Shown: positions 43,610 to 52,425, counted from the stretch's first letter. The stretch: 64,000 bases of DNA from Rhizobium sp. CF080 (GCF_000282095.2 NZ_AKKC02000010.1:1-64000), one strand, 5' to 3'. A program made the numbers and translations. Notes: generated by a model not told the origin, from the sequence alone.

Positions 43610-44023
43610 ATGGACAGTGCATCAAAACCTACCTGCCGTGTCGTGAAGCCCGGTGCTGCCTATGACGGCAAGCAGGGCTTGAGCTATTTCGAGGGGATCG
43701 CGGCGGAAACGGTCGGCTCCAAGGGCATCTGCATGCATCTGCTGACGATTCCGCCGGGCGCACGGGCGAAGGCCCATCTGCATGAAACCCACGAGACGGC
43801 CATCTACGTGCTCTCCGGCTCCGCCATCACGTGGTATGGCGACCGGCTGGAGGAATGCGCTGAACTCTCGGCCGGCGAGATGATGTACATCCCCGCCGGC
43901 GTGCCGCACCTGCCGGCCAACATTTCTGACGCGCCCTGCTCGGCGGTGATCGCCCGCACTGACCCGAACGAACAGGAAAGCGTCGTGCTGCTGCCGGAGC
44001 TTGACGGGCTGGTGGAGGGGTAG
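43610..44023 (+). CDS. cupin-domain protein
   Basis: A 137-residue single-domain cupin: metal-site pattern HLHETHETAIYVLSG (two His and a Glu) and PAGVPHLPANIS for the third His. Such proteins are small isomerases, dioxygenases or ligand sensors. It runs opposite to the surrounding operon, from a 178-base divergent region, and converges on hydA across a repeat element. AGAGGA precedes the ATG at 43610. Substrate unknown. Confidence 0.8.
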   Translation: MDSASKPTCRVVKPGAAYDGKQGLSYFEGIAAETVGSKGICMHLLTIPPGARAKAHLHETHETAIYVLSGSAITWYGDRLEECAELSAGEMMYIPAGVPHLPANISDAPCSAVIARTDPNEQESVVLLPELDGLVEG

Positions 44024-44039
44024 CGGCCGTGCCGTTGCA

Positions 44040-44225
44040 CCCCCCTCTGCCCTGCCGGGCATCTCCCCCTCAAGGGGGGAGATCGACATGCCGCGCCGGT
44101 TTCGCCAATTATCGAACGAATTCCAATTGGTTCCGGCAGGCTCCAGATTTTGTTGAGAGCGAGGCCTCGCTGCTATCCGATCTCCCCCCTTGAGGGGGAG
44201 ATGCCCGGCAGGGCAGAGGGGGGTA
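44040..44225. repeat. palindromic intergenic repeat element, family A copy 3
   Basis: Inverted arms at 44040-44085 and 44178-44225 almost identical to copy 1 (core CTGCCCTGCCGGGCATCTCC); the ~92-base interior is unrelated to the other copies. It lies between the convergent cupin and hydA genes, where its hairpins may also work as terminators. Confidence 0.85.
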
Positions 44226-44252
44226 TTCCGCGGAAAGAACATCGTTTCCCGT

Positions 44253-45707
44253 TCAAACCCCGCTGGCCGGAATGCCTGACCGTTCCACCTTGCGCGGCGA
44301 GGTCAGCTCCTTCCAGGTCGACAGCGCCTTGTTGACCGCCTGGAATGGTTCGCGCTTGACGAACTGGCCATGGCCCTCCTGCGTCTTGATCGCCCCATCC
44401 TCGATTGCGACCACGCCGCGGGTCAGGGTGTAACGCGGCAGGCCGGTCACTTCCTTGCCTTCGAAGACGTTGTAATCGATCGCCGACTGCTGGCTCTTGG
44501 CGGTGATGGTCTTCGAACGCTTGGGGTCCCAGACGACGATATCCGCATCGGCGCCCACCAGGATCGCGCCCTTCCTCGGATAGACATTGAGGATCTTGGC
44601 AATGTTGGTGGAGGTCACCGCGACGAACTCGTTCATGGTGATGCGGCCGGTTGCGACGCCATAGGTCCACAGCATCGGCAGGCGGTCTTCGAGGCCGCCG
44701 GTGCCGTTGGGGATCTTGCGGAAGTCGCCGAGACCGGTTCGCTTCTGTTCGGTCGTGAACGCGCAGTGGTCGGTCGCCACCACCTGCAGCGAGCCGGAGG
44801 CAAGGCCAGCCCAGAGACTGTCCTGATGCTGCTTGCTGCGGAAGGGCGGGCTCATGACCCGGCGGGCCGAATGGTCCCAGTCCTTGTTGAAGTATTCGCT
44901 CTCGTCGAGCGTCAGGTGCTGGATCAGCGGCTCGCCATAAACGCGCATGCCGTTCTGGCGGGCGCGGCGGATCGCTTCATGGGCCTGTTCGCAGGAGGTA
45001 TGCACGACATAGAGGGGCACGCCGGCCATGTCGGCGATGATGATGGCGCGGTTGGTCGCCTCGCCCTCGACGGAGGCGGGACGGGAATAGGCGTGCGCCT
45101 CCGGTCCGTTATTGCCCTCATCCATCAGCTTGGTCTGCATGGCGGCGACGACGTCGCCGTTTTCGGCATGCACCAGCGGCAGGGCGCCGAGTTCGGCGCA
45201 GCGCTGGAAGGAGGCGAACATCTCGTCGTCGTTCACCATCAGCGCGCCCTTGTAGGCCATGAAATGCTTGAAGGTGTTGATGCCGTGATGGGCGACGACC
45301 GCCTTCATCTCGTTGAAGACCTGCTCGCCCCACCAGGTGACCGACATGTGGAAGGAATAGTCGCAATTGGCGCGGGTCGCCTTGTTGTCCCAGCGCTTCA
45401 GCGCATCGAGCAGCGACTGGCCGGGCTCGGGCAGGCAGAAATCGACGACCATGGTCGTGCCGCCGGCAAGTGCTGCCCGCGTGCCGCTCTCGAAGTCGTC
45501 GGAGGAATAGGTGCCCATGAACGGCATTTCGAGATGCACATGCGGATCGATGCCGCCCGGCATGACGTAGCAGCCGGCCGCATCCAGCGTCGTGTCGCCG
45601 GAAAGGTTCGGCCCGATCTCGATGATTTTGCCGCCGTCGATCTTCACGTCCGCCTTGTAGGTCAGGTCGGCCGTGACGATGGTTCCACCCTTGATGACTG
45701 TGGTCAT
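44253..45707 (-). CDS. hydA: dihydropyrimidinase / hydantoinase
   Basis: A 484-residue amidohydrolase that opens dihydrouracil or dihydrothymine (and hydantoins) to N-carbamoyl-beta-amino acids, step two of reductive pyrimidine catabolism. Metal ligands are visible: H56 and H58 (DPHVHLE), carbamylated K153 (MAYKGAL), H180, the His in VVHTSCEQ and D in VATDHCAF. The ATG overlaps the stop of the upstream DUF559 gene by four bases, so both are read from the hyuC side. PreTA and HyuC supply the flanking reactions. Confidence 0.94.
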   Translation of the reverse strand: MTTVIKGGTIVTADLTYKADVKIDGGKIIEIGPNLSGDTTLDAAGCYVMPGGIDPHVHLEMPFMGTYSSDDFESGTRAALAGGTTMVVDFCLPEPGQSLLDALKRWDNKATRANCDYSFHMSVTWWGEQVFNEMKAVVAHHGINTFKHFMAYKGALMVNDDEMFASFQRCAELGALPLVHAENGDVVAAMQTKLMDEGNNGPEAHAYSRPASVEGEATNRAIIIADMAGVPLYVVHTSCEQAHEAIRRARQNGMRVYGEPLIQHLTLDESEYFNKDWDHSARRVMSPPFRSKQHQDSLWAGLASGSLQVVATDHCAFTTEQKRTGLGDFRKIPNGTGGLEDRLPMLWTYGVATGRITMNEFVAVTSTNIAKILNVYPRKGAILVGADADIVVWDPKRSKTITAKSQQSAIDYNVFEGKEVTGLPRYTLTRGVVAIEDGAIKTQEGHGQFVKREPFQAVNKALSTWKELTSPRKVERSGIPASGV

Positions 45708-46141
45708 TGTTGTTCCCCTGTCTTTTCAATTTTGGTGAGATTTGACGGATAGTAGCGCGCTACGTCGCAGCGTTCGGTTATTTGACCGTCCAATGCGCCC
45801 AATATCGTGTCCAGCACGGCGCGTCGTTCACGGGTGATCTCGTGGTTCCAGAAGCGCAGGACGGAATAGCCTTTGGCGTTAAGCCATTGTGTCCTTGCTA
45901 TATCGGATTGGCTTTCCGCGTGATGGAAGCCATCGATTTCGACGACCAAGCGTTCCTCGCGACAGATAAAATCGACGACATAAGGTCCAAGAGGGACCTG
46001 GCGCGAGAACTTGTAGCCGTTCAGGAGGCGGTTTCGCAGCTCACTCCAGAGACGGTACTCTTCTTCTGTTTCGTTCCGGCGGAGCCGGCGGGCTTGCGTT
46101 GTTTTTCCGGGGCGTCGTTTTGTGATGTCATCTGCTGGCAT
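45704..46141 (-). CDS. DUF559 (Vsr-like) endonuclease-domain protein
   Basis: A 145-residue protein with a DUF559 domain, related to the very-short-patch-repair endonuclease fold: LRRNETEEEYRLWSELRNRLL, then the acidic core VVDFICREERLVVEIDGFHH and VLRFWNHEI. The catalytic type is not established. It begins within three bases of a family-B palindromic repeat and overlaps hydA by four bases (ATGA). Its presence in a pyrimidine operon is odd and suggests insertion of a mobile unit. Confidence 0.82.
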   Translation of the reverse strand: MPADDITKRRPGKTTQARRLRRNETEEEYRLWSELRNRLLNGYKFSRQVPLGPYVVDFICREERLVVEIDGFHHAESQSDIARTQWLNAKGYSVLRFWNHEITRERRAVLDTILGALDGQITERCDVARYYPSNLTKIEKTGEQQ

Positions 46142-46143
46142 GC

Positions 46144-46335
46144 TGAGCACCCCCTCATCCGACCCTTCGGGCCACCTTCTCCCCGCTGGGGAGAAGATAT
46201 TTCTTGCCGAACCGTTTCCGACCCGGCCTGAACCTCGCATGCGGCGATGTGGATTTAAAGGCGCCAGCGCGGCGCACTCCCTCTTCTCCCCAGCGGGGAG
46301 AAGGTGGCCCGAAGGGTCGGATGAGGGGGTGCTCA
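46144..46335. repeat. palindromic intergenic repeat element, family B copy 1
   Basis: Inverted arms of ~50 bases (46144-46196 and 46277-46335) with the shared core CCGACCCTTCGGGCCACC and an inner hairpin CTCCCC/GGGGAG. The ~80-base interior is unique. It lies between hyuC and the DUF559 gene. A second element with related arms is at 58862-59003. Confidence 0.85.
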
Positions 46336-46394
46336 TCGAAGATGAGCCACCGTCCATCAAAGATGCGGACGTGTTCACCGACAAACGCATCAGC

Positions 46395-47648
46395 TCACTC
46401 CACAATCTCCGCCGTCTCCAGCACGGCATGGAACAGCACGTCCGCTCCGGCCGCCGCCCATTCCTTGGAAATCTCCTCCGCCTCGTTGTGGGAAAGCCCG
46501 CCGACGCAGGGGCACATGATCATCGTCGAGGGGGCCACCTTGGCGGCCCAGCAGGCGTCGTGGCCGGCGCCGGAGATGATGTTCATATGGCTGTAGCCGA
46601 GCTTTTCGGCTGCTTCGCGAACACGACCGACCAGGACGGGATCGAAGGTCACCGGGTCGAAATGGCCGACCGCCTCGACGGAGCAGCCGACACCGAGCGG
46701 TTCGCAGATTTCGGCCGCCTGTTTCTCGATCACCGCCCGCATGCGGTCGAGCTTTTCCTGGGATGGCGTGCGGATGTCGACGGTGAACACCACCTTGCCC
46801 GGCAGCACGTTGCGGGAGTTCGGCGAAAAGAACACCTGGCCGACGCCGCCGACGGCGCCCGGCTGTTCGGACATCGCCACCGCCTGCACCATTTCGAGGA
46901 TGCGGCCGAAGGCGAGGCCGGCATTGACGCGCAGGTTCATCGGCGTCGAGCCGGTATGCGCCTCGCGACCGGTCAGGGTGAATTCCAGCCACCAGAGGCC
47001 CTGACAGTGGGTGACGACGCCGATCTGCTTGTTCTCGGCCTCCAGAATCGGCCCTTGTTCGATATGGTATTCGAAATAGGCATGCATTTTTCGGGCGCCG
47101 ACCTCCTCGTCGCCGAGCCATCCGATCCGCTTCAGCTCGTCGCCATAGGTCTTGCCTTCGGGATCCTTACGGCCATAGGCATAGTCGATCGAATGCACGC
47201 CGGCGAAGACGCCCGATGCCAACATGGCCGGGGCGAAGCGCGCGCCTTCCTCGTTCGCCCAGTTGGTGACGACGATCGGGTGCTTGGTCCTGATGCCGAG
47301 GTCGTTCATGGTGCGCACCACTTCCAGCGCGCCGAGCACGCCGAGAACGCCGTCATATTTGCCGCCGGTCGGCTGGGTGTCGAGATGGCTGCCGACATAG
47401 ACTGGCAGTGCGTCCGGGTCGGTGCCGGCGCGGGTCGCAAACATCGTGCCCATCTTGTCGACGCCGACGCTCATGCCCTCGGCCTCGCACCACTTCTGGA
47501 AGAGGTGGCGGCCTTCGCCGTCGGCATCAGTCAGCGTCTGGCGATTGTTGCCGCCGGCAATGCCGGGGCCGATCTTCGCCATGTCCATGAGCATGTCCCA
47601 CAGACGATCGCCGTTGATGCGCAAGTTCTCGCCGGGTGCTGCCACCAT
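46395..47648 (-). CDS. hyuC: Zn-dependent N-carbamoyl amidohydrolase (beta-ureidopropionase/allantoate type)
   Basis: A 417-residue M20/M28-family amidohydrolase. Metal and substrate residues appear in GSHLDTQPTGGKYDGVLG, NWANEEGARFAPAM and the C-terminal GAGHDACWAAKVAPS. With hydA beside it, the likely reaction is N-carbamoyl-beta-alanine to beta-alanine, CO2 and ammonia, step three of uracil catabolism; allantoate or L-carbamoylase activity is the alternative. The ATG at 47648 has GAGG at a proper distance. It is the first gene of the operon downstream of the RutR-like operator. Confidence 0.9.
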   Translation of the reverse strand: MVAAPGENLRINGDRLWDMLMDMAKIGPGIAGGNNRQTLTDADGEGRHLFQKWCEAEGMSVGVDKMGTMFATRAGTDPDALPVYVGSHLDTQPTGGKYDGVLGVLGALEVVRTMNDLGIRTKHPIVVTNWANEEGARFAPAMLASGVFAGVHSIDYAYGRKDPEGKTYGDELKRIGWLGDEEVGARKMHAYFEYHIEQGPILEAENKQIGVVTHCQGLWWLEFTLTGREAHTGSTPMNLRVNAGLAFGRILEMVQAVAMSEQPGAVGGVGQVFFSPNSRNVLPGKVVFTVDIRTPSQEKLDRMRAVIEKQAAEICEPLGVGCSVEAVGHFDPVTFDPVLVGRVREAAEKLGYSHMNIISGAGHDACWAAKVAPSTMIMCPCVGGLSHNEAEEISKEWAAAGADVLFHAVLETAEIVE

Positions 47649-47789
47649 TTTTTCGTCCTCGCCTGTTTTACGTCCACCCGTTGCGGGCGGCATGCTTGTC
47701 GTTCCCGTCGGTCCTTCGCATGGCGCCCCGATCTGATAAGAGGGCATGCGAAGATCGGCATTGCGTTTATTCCGCTTGTCGCCGATAAT

Positions 47790-47805
47790 TTGACCGCTTG
47801 GTAAA
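47790..47805. promoter_or_regulatory. RutR-type operator, hyuC/rutR divergent region
   Basis: TTGACC-N4-GGTAAA, an imperfect palindrome matching the E. coli RutR consensus TTGACCANNTGGTCAA at most informative positions. It lies between divergent hyuC and the RutR-like gene. A matching site, TTTATC-N4-GGTAAA, lies upstream of preT. Confidence 0.75.
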
Positions 47806-47904
47806 ACATTACTATTTCCGCCGCGCCACTCAAGACGAAAATCACGAAAAATCCAGAGGAATTTCGAAAGCGCCGGGTGGACGCGGAAGAGGGCAAGGAC
47901 AGGC

Positions 47905-48549
47905 ATGGCCATCCCGAGGGCGGCGAAGACGCAGAGACGCACGCGCATCCAGGAGGAGAAGGAGGAGCGCATCCTCGAAGCGGCGCTCGACGTGTTTTCC
48001 CAGAACGGTTTCCGTGGCGCCACGATCGACCAGATCGCCGAGGCGGCCGGCATGTCGAAACCGAACCTCCTCTATTATTTCCGCACCAAGGAGGCGATCC
48101 ACCGCCAGCTGATCGACCGGGTCCTGTCTACCTGGCTGGAGCCGCTGCGCGCCTTTGACGCGGAGGGCAATCCGGAATCGGAAATCCGCTCCTATATCCG
48201 CCGCAAGCTCGAAATGGCCCGCGATTTCCCGCGCGAAAGCCGTCTGTTCGCCAATGAAGTGCTGCAGGGCGCGCCGCATATCGAGGACGAGCTGAAAGGC
48301 CCGTTGAAGGCGCTGGTCGACGAAAAGGCGGAGGTGATCCGCGCCTGGGCACGATCGGGCAAGATCACCAAATGCGATCCCTACCACCTGATCTTCTCGA
48401 TCTGGTCGACCACCCAGCACTATGCCGACTTCGACGTGCAGGTGCGCGCCGTGCTCGGCCAGGACTATGCGGGCGAGGGGCGCTTCGAAGACGCGGCGCG
48501 GTTTCTGGAGCAGCTCTTCATCGACGGGCTGCGGGCGCGCAAGGCCTGA
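47905..48549 (+). CDS. rutR: RutR-like TetR family regulator of pyrimidine catabolism
   Basis: A 214-residue TetR regulator. The N-terminal HTH (about 18-62) reads ILEAALDVFSQNGFRGATIDQIAEAAGMSKPNLLYYF, and the ligand domain has the RutR-like blocks RDFPRESRLFANEVLQGAP, LVDEKAEVIRAWARSGKI and HLIFSIWSTTQHYADF, closely resembling E. coli RutR, which senses uracil/thymine. It is divergent from hyuC with a RutR-type box between. Unlike E. coli, no oxidative rut operon is seen here; the targets are the reductive pathway genes. Confidence 0.9.
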   Translation: MAIPRAAKTQRRTRIQEEKEERILEAALDVFSQNGFRGATIDQIAEAAGMSKPNLLYYFRTKEAIHRQLIDRVLSTWLEPLRAFDAEGNPESEIRSYIRRKLEMARDFPRESRLFANEVLQGAPHIEDELKGPLKALVDEKAEVIRAWARSGKITKCDPYHLIFSIWSTTQHYADFDVQVRAVLGQDYAGEGRFEDAARFLEQLFIDGLRARKA

Positions 48550-48573
48550 TCCTCACCTCAAGGCGGAAACGAA

Positions 48574-48598
48574 AAACGCCGGCACAAAGCCGGCGTTT
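48574..48598. terminator. bidirectional terminator between rutR and glnII
   Basis: A perfect 10-bp stem AAACGCCGGC/GCCGGCGTTT with a 5-base loop; the minus strand continues in T-rich sequence. It separates the convergent rutR and glnII genes. Confidence 0.88.
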
Positions 48599-48623
48599 CC
48601 GTATTGTCGAGTGCCGGCCTTTA

Positions 48624-49661
48624 TCAGGCGGCAGCGGAAGCCTTGTTGGTGGGGACTTCGGCGATCGTCTTCAGAACCTGGGAAGCGATCTGGTAGGGGT
48701 CGCCCTGGGAGTTCGGACGGCGGTCTTCCAGGTAGCCCTTGTAGTCGTTCTTGATGAACGAATGCGGCACGCGGATCGAGGCGCCGCGGTCGGCAACGCC
48801 GTAGGAGAACTTGTTCCACGGAGCGGTTTCGTGCTTGCCGGTCAGGCGCTTGTCGTTGTCCGGGCCGTAGACGTTGATGTGGTCCATCAGGTTCTTGTCG
48901 AAGGCAGCCATGAGCGCTTCGAAATAGTCCTTGCCGCCAACTTCGCGCATGTACTTGGTCGAGAAGTTGCAGTGCATGCCCGAGCCGTTCCAGTCGGTGT
49001 CGCCGAGCGGCTTGCAGTGATATTCGATATCGATGCCGTACTTTTCAGTCAGGCGCTGCAGCAGATAGCGTGCCATCCAGATCTGGTCGGCGGCCTTCTT
49101 GGAGCCCTTGCCGAAAATCTGGAATTCCCACTGGCCCTTGGCCACTTCGGCATTGATGCCTTCGTGGTTGATGCCGGCTGCGAGGCACAGGTCGAGATGT
49201 TCTTCGACGATTTCGCGGGCAACGTCACCAACGTTCGAGTAGCCGACGCCGGTGTAGTACGGACCCTGCGGAGCCGGGTAACCGCTTTCCGGGAAGCCGA
49301 GCGGGCGGCCGTTCTGGTAGAAGAAATATTCCTGCTCGAAGCCGAACCAGGCATCCTCGTCGTCGAGAATGGTCGCGCGGGCGTTCGAGGCATGCGGCGT
49401 GACGCCGTCCGGCATCATGACTTCGCACATGACGAGCGCGCCGTTGGTGCGGGCCGGATCCGGATAAAGCGCAACCGGCTTCAGCACGCAATCGGACGAG
49501 CGGCCTTCGGCCTGCATGGTCGACGAGCCGTCGAAGCCCCACAGCGGCAGCTGTTCGAGCGTCGGGAAGGTGTCGAATTCCTTGATCTGCGTCTTGCCAC
49601 GCAGGTTCGGTACCGGGGTGTACCCGTCGAGCCAGATGTACTCGAGCTTATACTTGGTCAT
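48624..49661 (-). CDS. glnII: glutamine synthetase, type II (eukaryote-like)
   Basis: A 345-residue GSII enzyme, which condenses glutamate and ammonia to glutamine. Family blocks are KLEYIWLDGYTPVPNLRGK, LPLWGFDGSSTMQAEG, the ATP/metal block WFGFEQEYFF, DWNGSGMHCNFSTK and NKFSYGVADRGASIRVPHS. GlnII is a hallmark of rhizobia and is not adenylylated like GlnA. A good sigma-54 promoter lies ~95 bases upstream, consistent with NtrC control known for rhizobial glnII. A DUF2735 gene is divergent from it. Confidence 0.97.
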   Translation of the reverse strand: MTKYKLEYIWLDGYTPVPNLRGKTQIKEFDTFPTLEQLPLWGFDGSSTMQAEGRSSDCVLKPVALYPDPARTNGALVMCEVMMPDGVTPHASNARATILDDEDAWFGFEQEYFFYQNGRPLGFPESGYPAPQGPYYTGVGYSNVGDVAREIVEEHLDLCLAAGINHEGINAEVAKGQWEFQIFGKGSKKAADQIWMARYLLQRLTEKYGIDIEYHCKPLGDTDWNGSGMHCNFSTKYMREVGGKDYFEALMAAFDKNLMDHINVYGPDNDKRLTGKHETAPWNKFSYGVADRGASIRVPHSFIKNDYKGYLEDRRPNSQGDPYQIASQVLKTIAEVPTNKASAAA

Positions 49662-49752
49662 ATTTTGTCTCTCAGGCCGTGACGTTCATGGTTGAGTCAT
49701 CCTGAGGAGCGGCATCGACAGGATACCGCGCCTCCGGGGTAACCAGAAGAAC

Positions 49753-49767
49753 GCATTTCCCGTGCCA
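49753..49767 (-). promoter_or_regulatory. sigma-54 promoter of glnII
   Basis: On the minus strand TGGCACGGGAAATGC matches the sigma-54 consensus TGGCACG-N4-TTGC with one mismatch and the exact GG-N10-GC spacing. It lies ~92 bases upstream of the glnII ATG. Confidence 0.82.
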
Positions 49768-50038
49768 GTTTGGGTCCGGGCGACGAATTCGGGTTAAAAA
49801 AGTGTGAAGGGCCACTCGTTGCCGGGCACCGAAAGAGAGCGAATGTCCGCGTAGATGAGGACACTCTCATGAAATCTGCGGGTTTTGACGGTTCTATAAC
49901 GATTGCCCGGAACCGGGGTCGGTTGGCACACGTTTCCCCTTCGCAGGTTCCTGCGAGCAAAATAGATTGCCGGGACAGGGCTGTCGCTCAATTAGCGCCT
50001 AGCGCAAGTTGCTAAAATGATATAAAATCATGCAATAA

Positions 50039-50053
50039 GCACAAAAAATGTGC
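50039..50053. promoter_or_regulatory. NtrC-type enhancer site between glnII and DUF2735
   Basis: GCAC-N7-GTGC is the NtrC palindrome pattern. It lies ~270 bases upstream of the glnII sigma-54 promoter and ~55 bases before the DUF2735 ATG, in an AT-rich stretch with further GTGC half-sites. Confidence 0.55.
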
Positions 50054-50107
50054 AGATTTGTGCTCTGTGCGTGTTTGAATGCACTTTTGAAGTTAGGAGA
50101 CGATAGG

Positions 50108-50305
50108 ATGACAATTCACATCCATCGTGAGTCAGCAACCATCTACCAGTTTCCGGTTCGTCCGAGACGGCGGCTGGATGACGGCCGGACCGTGCCGACC
50201 GGAATCCATGATGTAACTTTCAGCGTCGTCGATACCAATTGCTGGTATCATGACGAGGCAGTGCGGGATTCCGAGCCGAAGAACGACCAGCCGAAGCCCT
50301 GCTGA
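50108..50305 (+). CDS. DUF2735 small protein
   Basis: A 65-residue protein with the conserved start MTIHIHRESATIYQFPVRPR. I recall DUF2735 genes beside glnII in many rhizobia. The ATG at 50108 follows AGGAGACGATAGG; a longer frame from 50048 is unlikely. Its function is unknown; the divergent arrangement with glnII suggests shared nitrogen control and possibly a regulatory or GS-binding role. Confidence 0.82.
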   Translation: MTIHIHRESATIYQFPVRPRRRLDDGRTVPTGIHDVTFSVVDTNCWYHDEAVRDSEPKNDQPKPC

Positions 50306-50322
50306 CCCATAGATGACAAAAA

Positions 50323-50346
50323 GGCCGCGCCATTGATGACGCGGCC
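50323..50346. terminator. terminator between DUF2735 and yeiH
   Basis: A 7-bp stem GGCCGCG/CGCGGCC with a 10-base loop, followed on the minus strand by TTTTTGTC. It separates convergent genes. Confidence 0.78.
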
Positions 50347-50370
50347 CCTGTCTCTTCGATCCGTTTTTCC

Positions 50371-51411
50371 TCAGAATGCGAACAGCTTCAGCATCGCGTA
50401 GCCGAAAACCGCGATGAACAGCCAGCCGAACGCGCCGAGCGCGAGCGGCCGCCAGCCTTCCGCCTTCAATTTGCGGATATCCGTCTGCAGGCCCATGGCG
50501 GCAAGCGCCATCGACAGCAGGAAGCTTGTCAGGGTCACGAGCGTCTGGCTCACGCCGGCCGGAATGGCGACCGCGCTGTTGACCAGCATCATCCCGATGA
50601 AGCCGAGCACGAACCACGGCATGGGCGCCGAGGCCTTCGATGCACCTTCCGCGCCGGAGCGCATGGCAAGCGCCAGCGTCATGATCAGCGGCGCCAGCAT
50701 GACGACCCGGGCGAGCTTGGAAATGGTGCCGAACTGGCCCGCGACATCGCCGCCCTGGAAGGAGGCCGCGACCACCTGCGCGACTTCGTGGATGGTCGAG
50801 CCGGTCCATAGGCCATAACCGCGGACGTCGAGCCCGAGCGGGGCGGCGAGCAGCGGATAGGCGAGCATCGAAAGCGAACCGAACAATGTCACGCAGGCGA
50901 CCGCATAAGCGACATGCTCCTGCTTGCCGCGCACCACCGTATTGGCGGCGATGACGGCCGAGGCGCCGCAGACCGAGGTGCCAGCGGCGATCAGGTCGGT
51001 CAGTGACCTGTCCACCCCCATCGCCCGGCCGACCACGCGGATCGCCACGAAGGTGGTCACGAGCGTCAGCGCCACCATCGCGAGGCCTGCGCCGCCGAGG
51101 GAGAGGATCTGGCCTGCCGTCACCTGCAGGCCGAGCAGGACGATGCCGAAGCGCAGGATGCGCTTCAGCGAAAAGCCGATGCCGGGTTCGACGGCTGCCG
51201 GAACCGGCGCCAGATTGCGGATCAGCATGCCGAAAACGATCGACAGGATGAGCGGGCTCAGCGTCATCCATCCGGTCAGGTTGCGGATGGTGAGGGAGGC
51301 CGTGGCGATCGCGGCGGTCAGCAGAAGTCCGGGAAGAAGCTGGACGAAAGCCGGCCACTGAGCCGAGGAGGGGAGGGTGCGCTGTTCTGCAGTCGGCAGG
51401 ATCGGCTTCAT
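50371..51411 (-). CDS. YeiH/PSE-family putative sulfate exporter
   Basis: A 346-residue membrane protein with about ten helices, LRFGIVLLGLQVTAGQIL, AAGTSVCGASAVIAANTVVRG and GLWTGSTIHEVAQVVAA, which typify the YeiH (UPF0324/PSE) family. It is thought to export sulfate or sulfonate-derived anions. The ATG at 51411 is preferred over the frame start at 51498. It is divergent from a LysR gene, a common pairing for this family. Confidence 0.87.
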   Translation of the reverse strand: MKPILPTAEQRTLPSSAQWPAFVQLLPGLLLTAAIATASLTIRNLTGWMTLSPLILSIVFGMLIRNLAPVPAAVEPGIGFSLKRILRFGIVLLGLQVTAGQILSLGGAGLAMVALTLVTTFVAIRVVGRAMGVDRSLTDLIAAGTSVCGASAVIAANTVVRGKQEHVAYAVACVTLFGSLSMLAYPLLAAPLGLDVRGYGLWTGSTIHEVAQVVAASFQGGDVAGQFGTISKLARVVMLAPLIMTLALAMRSGAEGASKASAPMPWFVLGFIGMMLVNSAVAIPAGVSQTLVTLTSFLLSMALAAMGLQTDIRKLKAEGWRPLALGAFGWLFIAVFGYAMLKLFAF

Positions 51412-51525
51412 GTTTTTTCCGCGAGTCTCAGGATTTATCGAAAACCATTCTCTCTTTTGAAGAAACACAAATCCAATCGATAAGTTTTCTGATATCATTC
51501 GTTAAAAGCGAATGGTTTTGAAACG

Positions 51526-52425
51526 ATGACCCTCGATCAGCTCCGAATCTTTCTGGAAGTTGCCACCCGCGAACATGTGACTCGCGCGGCCGAGACGTTG
51601 AACCTGACGCAGTCGGCGGTGAGTGCGGCGATCTCGGCGCTGGAGGCGCGGCATGCCGTGATTCTCTTCAACCGGGTCGGGCGGCGGATCGAACTCACCG
51701 AAGCGGGAAAACTCTTCGTGCCGGAGGCGCGCGCCGTGCTGGAGCGGGCACATACGGCCGAACATGTACTCGCCGATCTCGGCGGTTCGGCCTCGGGCAT
51801 CCTGCGCGTCCATGCCAGCCAGACGGTGGCGAGCTACTGGCTGCCGGCCCGCCTCGTCAGCTATCACGAGCGGTTTCCGCGCGTCGACGTGCGGCTCACC
51901 GTCGGCAACACCCAGAGCGCCGCGGATGCGGTGCTGACCGGGGCAGCGGAACTCGCGGTGGTCGAGGGCGAGGTGTTTCTCGCTGGCCTCAAGCGCCGCA
52001 AGGTGGCCGAGGACCGGCTGGTCCTGGTGGTCGGCAGCCGCCACCCCTGGGCGGACGGGCGGAAAATCCGCTCGAGCGACCTTCTCGAAACCAACTGGAT
52101 CATGCGCGAACTGGGATCCGGCACGCGTTCCGCCTTCGAGGCGCAGCTCACCAATCTGGGCATCGAGCCGCAATCATTGTCCGTCGTCCTGGAAATGCCG
52201 TCGAACGAGGCGGCGATGGCGGCGGTCGAGGCTGGCCTCAGCGCCACGGTGATTTCCAGCCGCGCCGCGTCCTCCCATTCCTTCTCCGGCAGGCTCCACG
52301 TCGCCGATTTCCCGATGCCGCTCCGGCAGTTTTCGGCGCTCTTTCATGCCGAGCGCCACGTCACCCGGGCGTTGCGCGCCATGCTCGAGCTGTTGAACGA
52401 GCCGGCGGACGAAGGCTCGCGCTGA
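51526..52425 (+). CDS. LysR-family transcriptional regulator
   Basis: A 299-residue LysR regulator: N-terminal HTH (LDQLRIFLEVATREHVTRAAETLNLTQSAVS split over 3-35) and a C-terminal type 2 periplasmic-like effector domain. It is divergent from yeiH across 114 bases, so it probably controls that exporter, like YeiE/CysB-type pairs. Effector unknown. Confidence 0.9.
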   Translation: MTLDQLRIFLEVATREHVTRAAETLNLTQSAVSAAISALEARHAVILFNRVGRRIELTEAGKLFVPEARAVLERAHTAEHVLADLGGSASGILRVHASQTVASYWLPARLVSYHERFPRVDVRLTVGNTQSAADAVLTGAAELAVVEGEVFLAGLKRRKVAEDRLVLVVGSRHPWADGRKIRSSDLLETNWIMRELGSGTRSAFEAQLTNLGIEPQSLSVVLEMPSNEAAMAAVEAGLSATVISSRAASSHSFSGRLHVADFPMPLRQFSALFHAERHVTRALRAMLELLNEPADEGSR

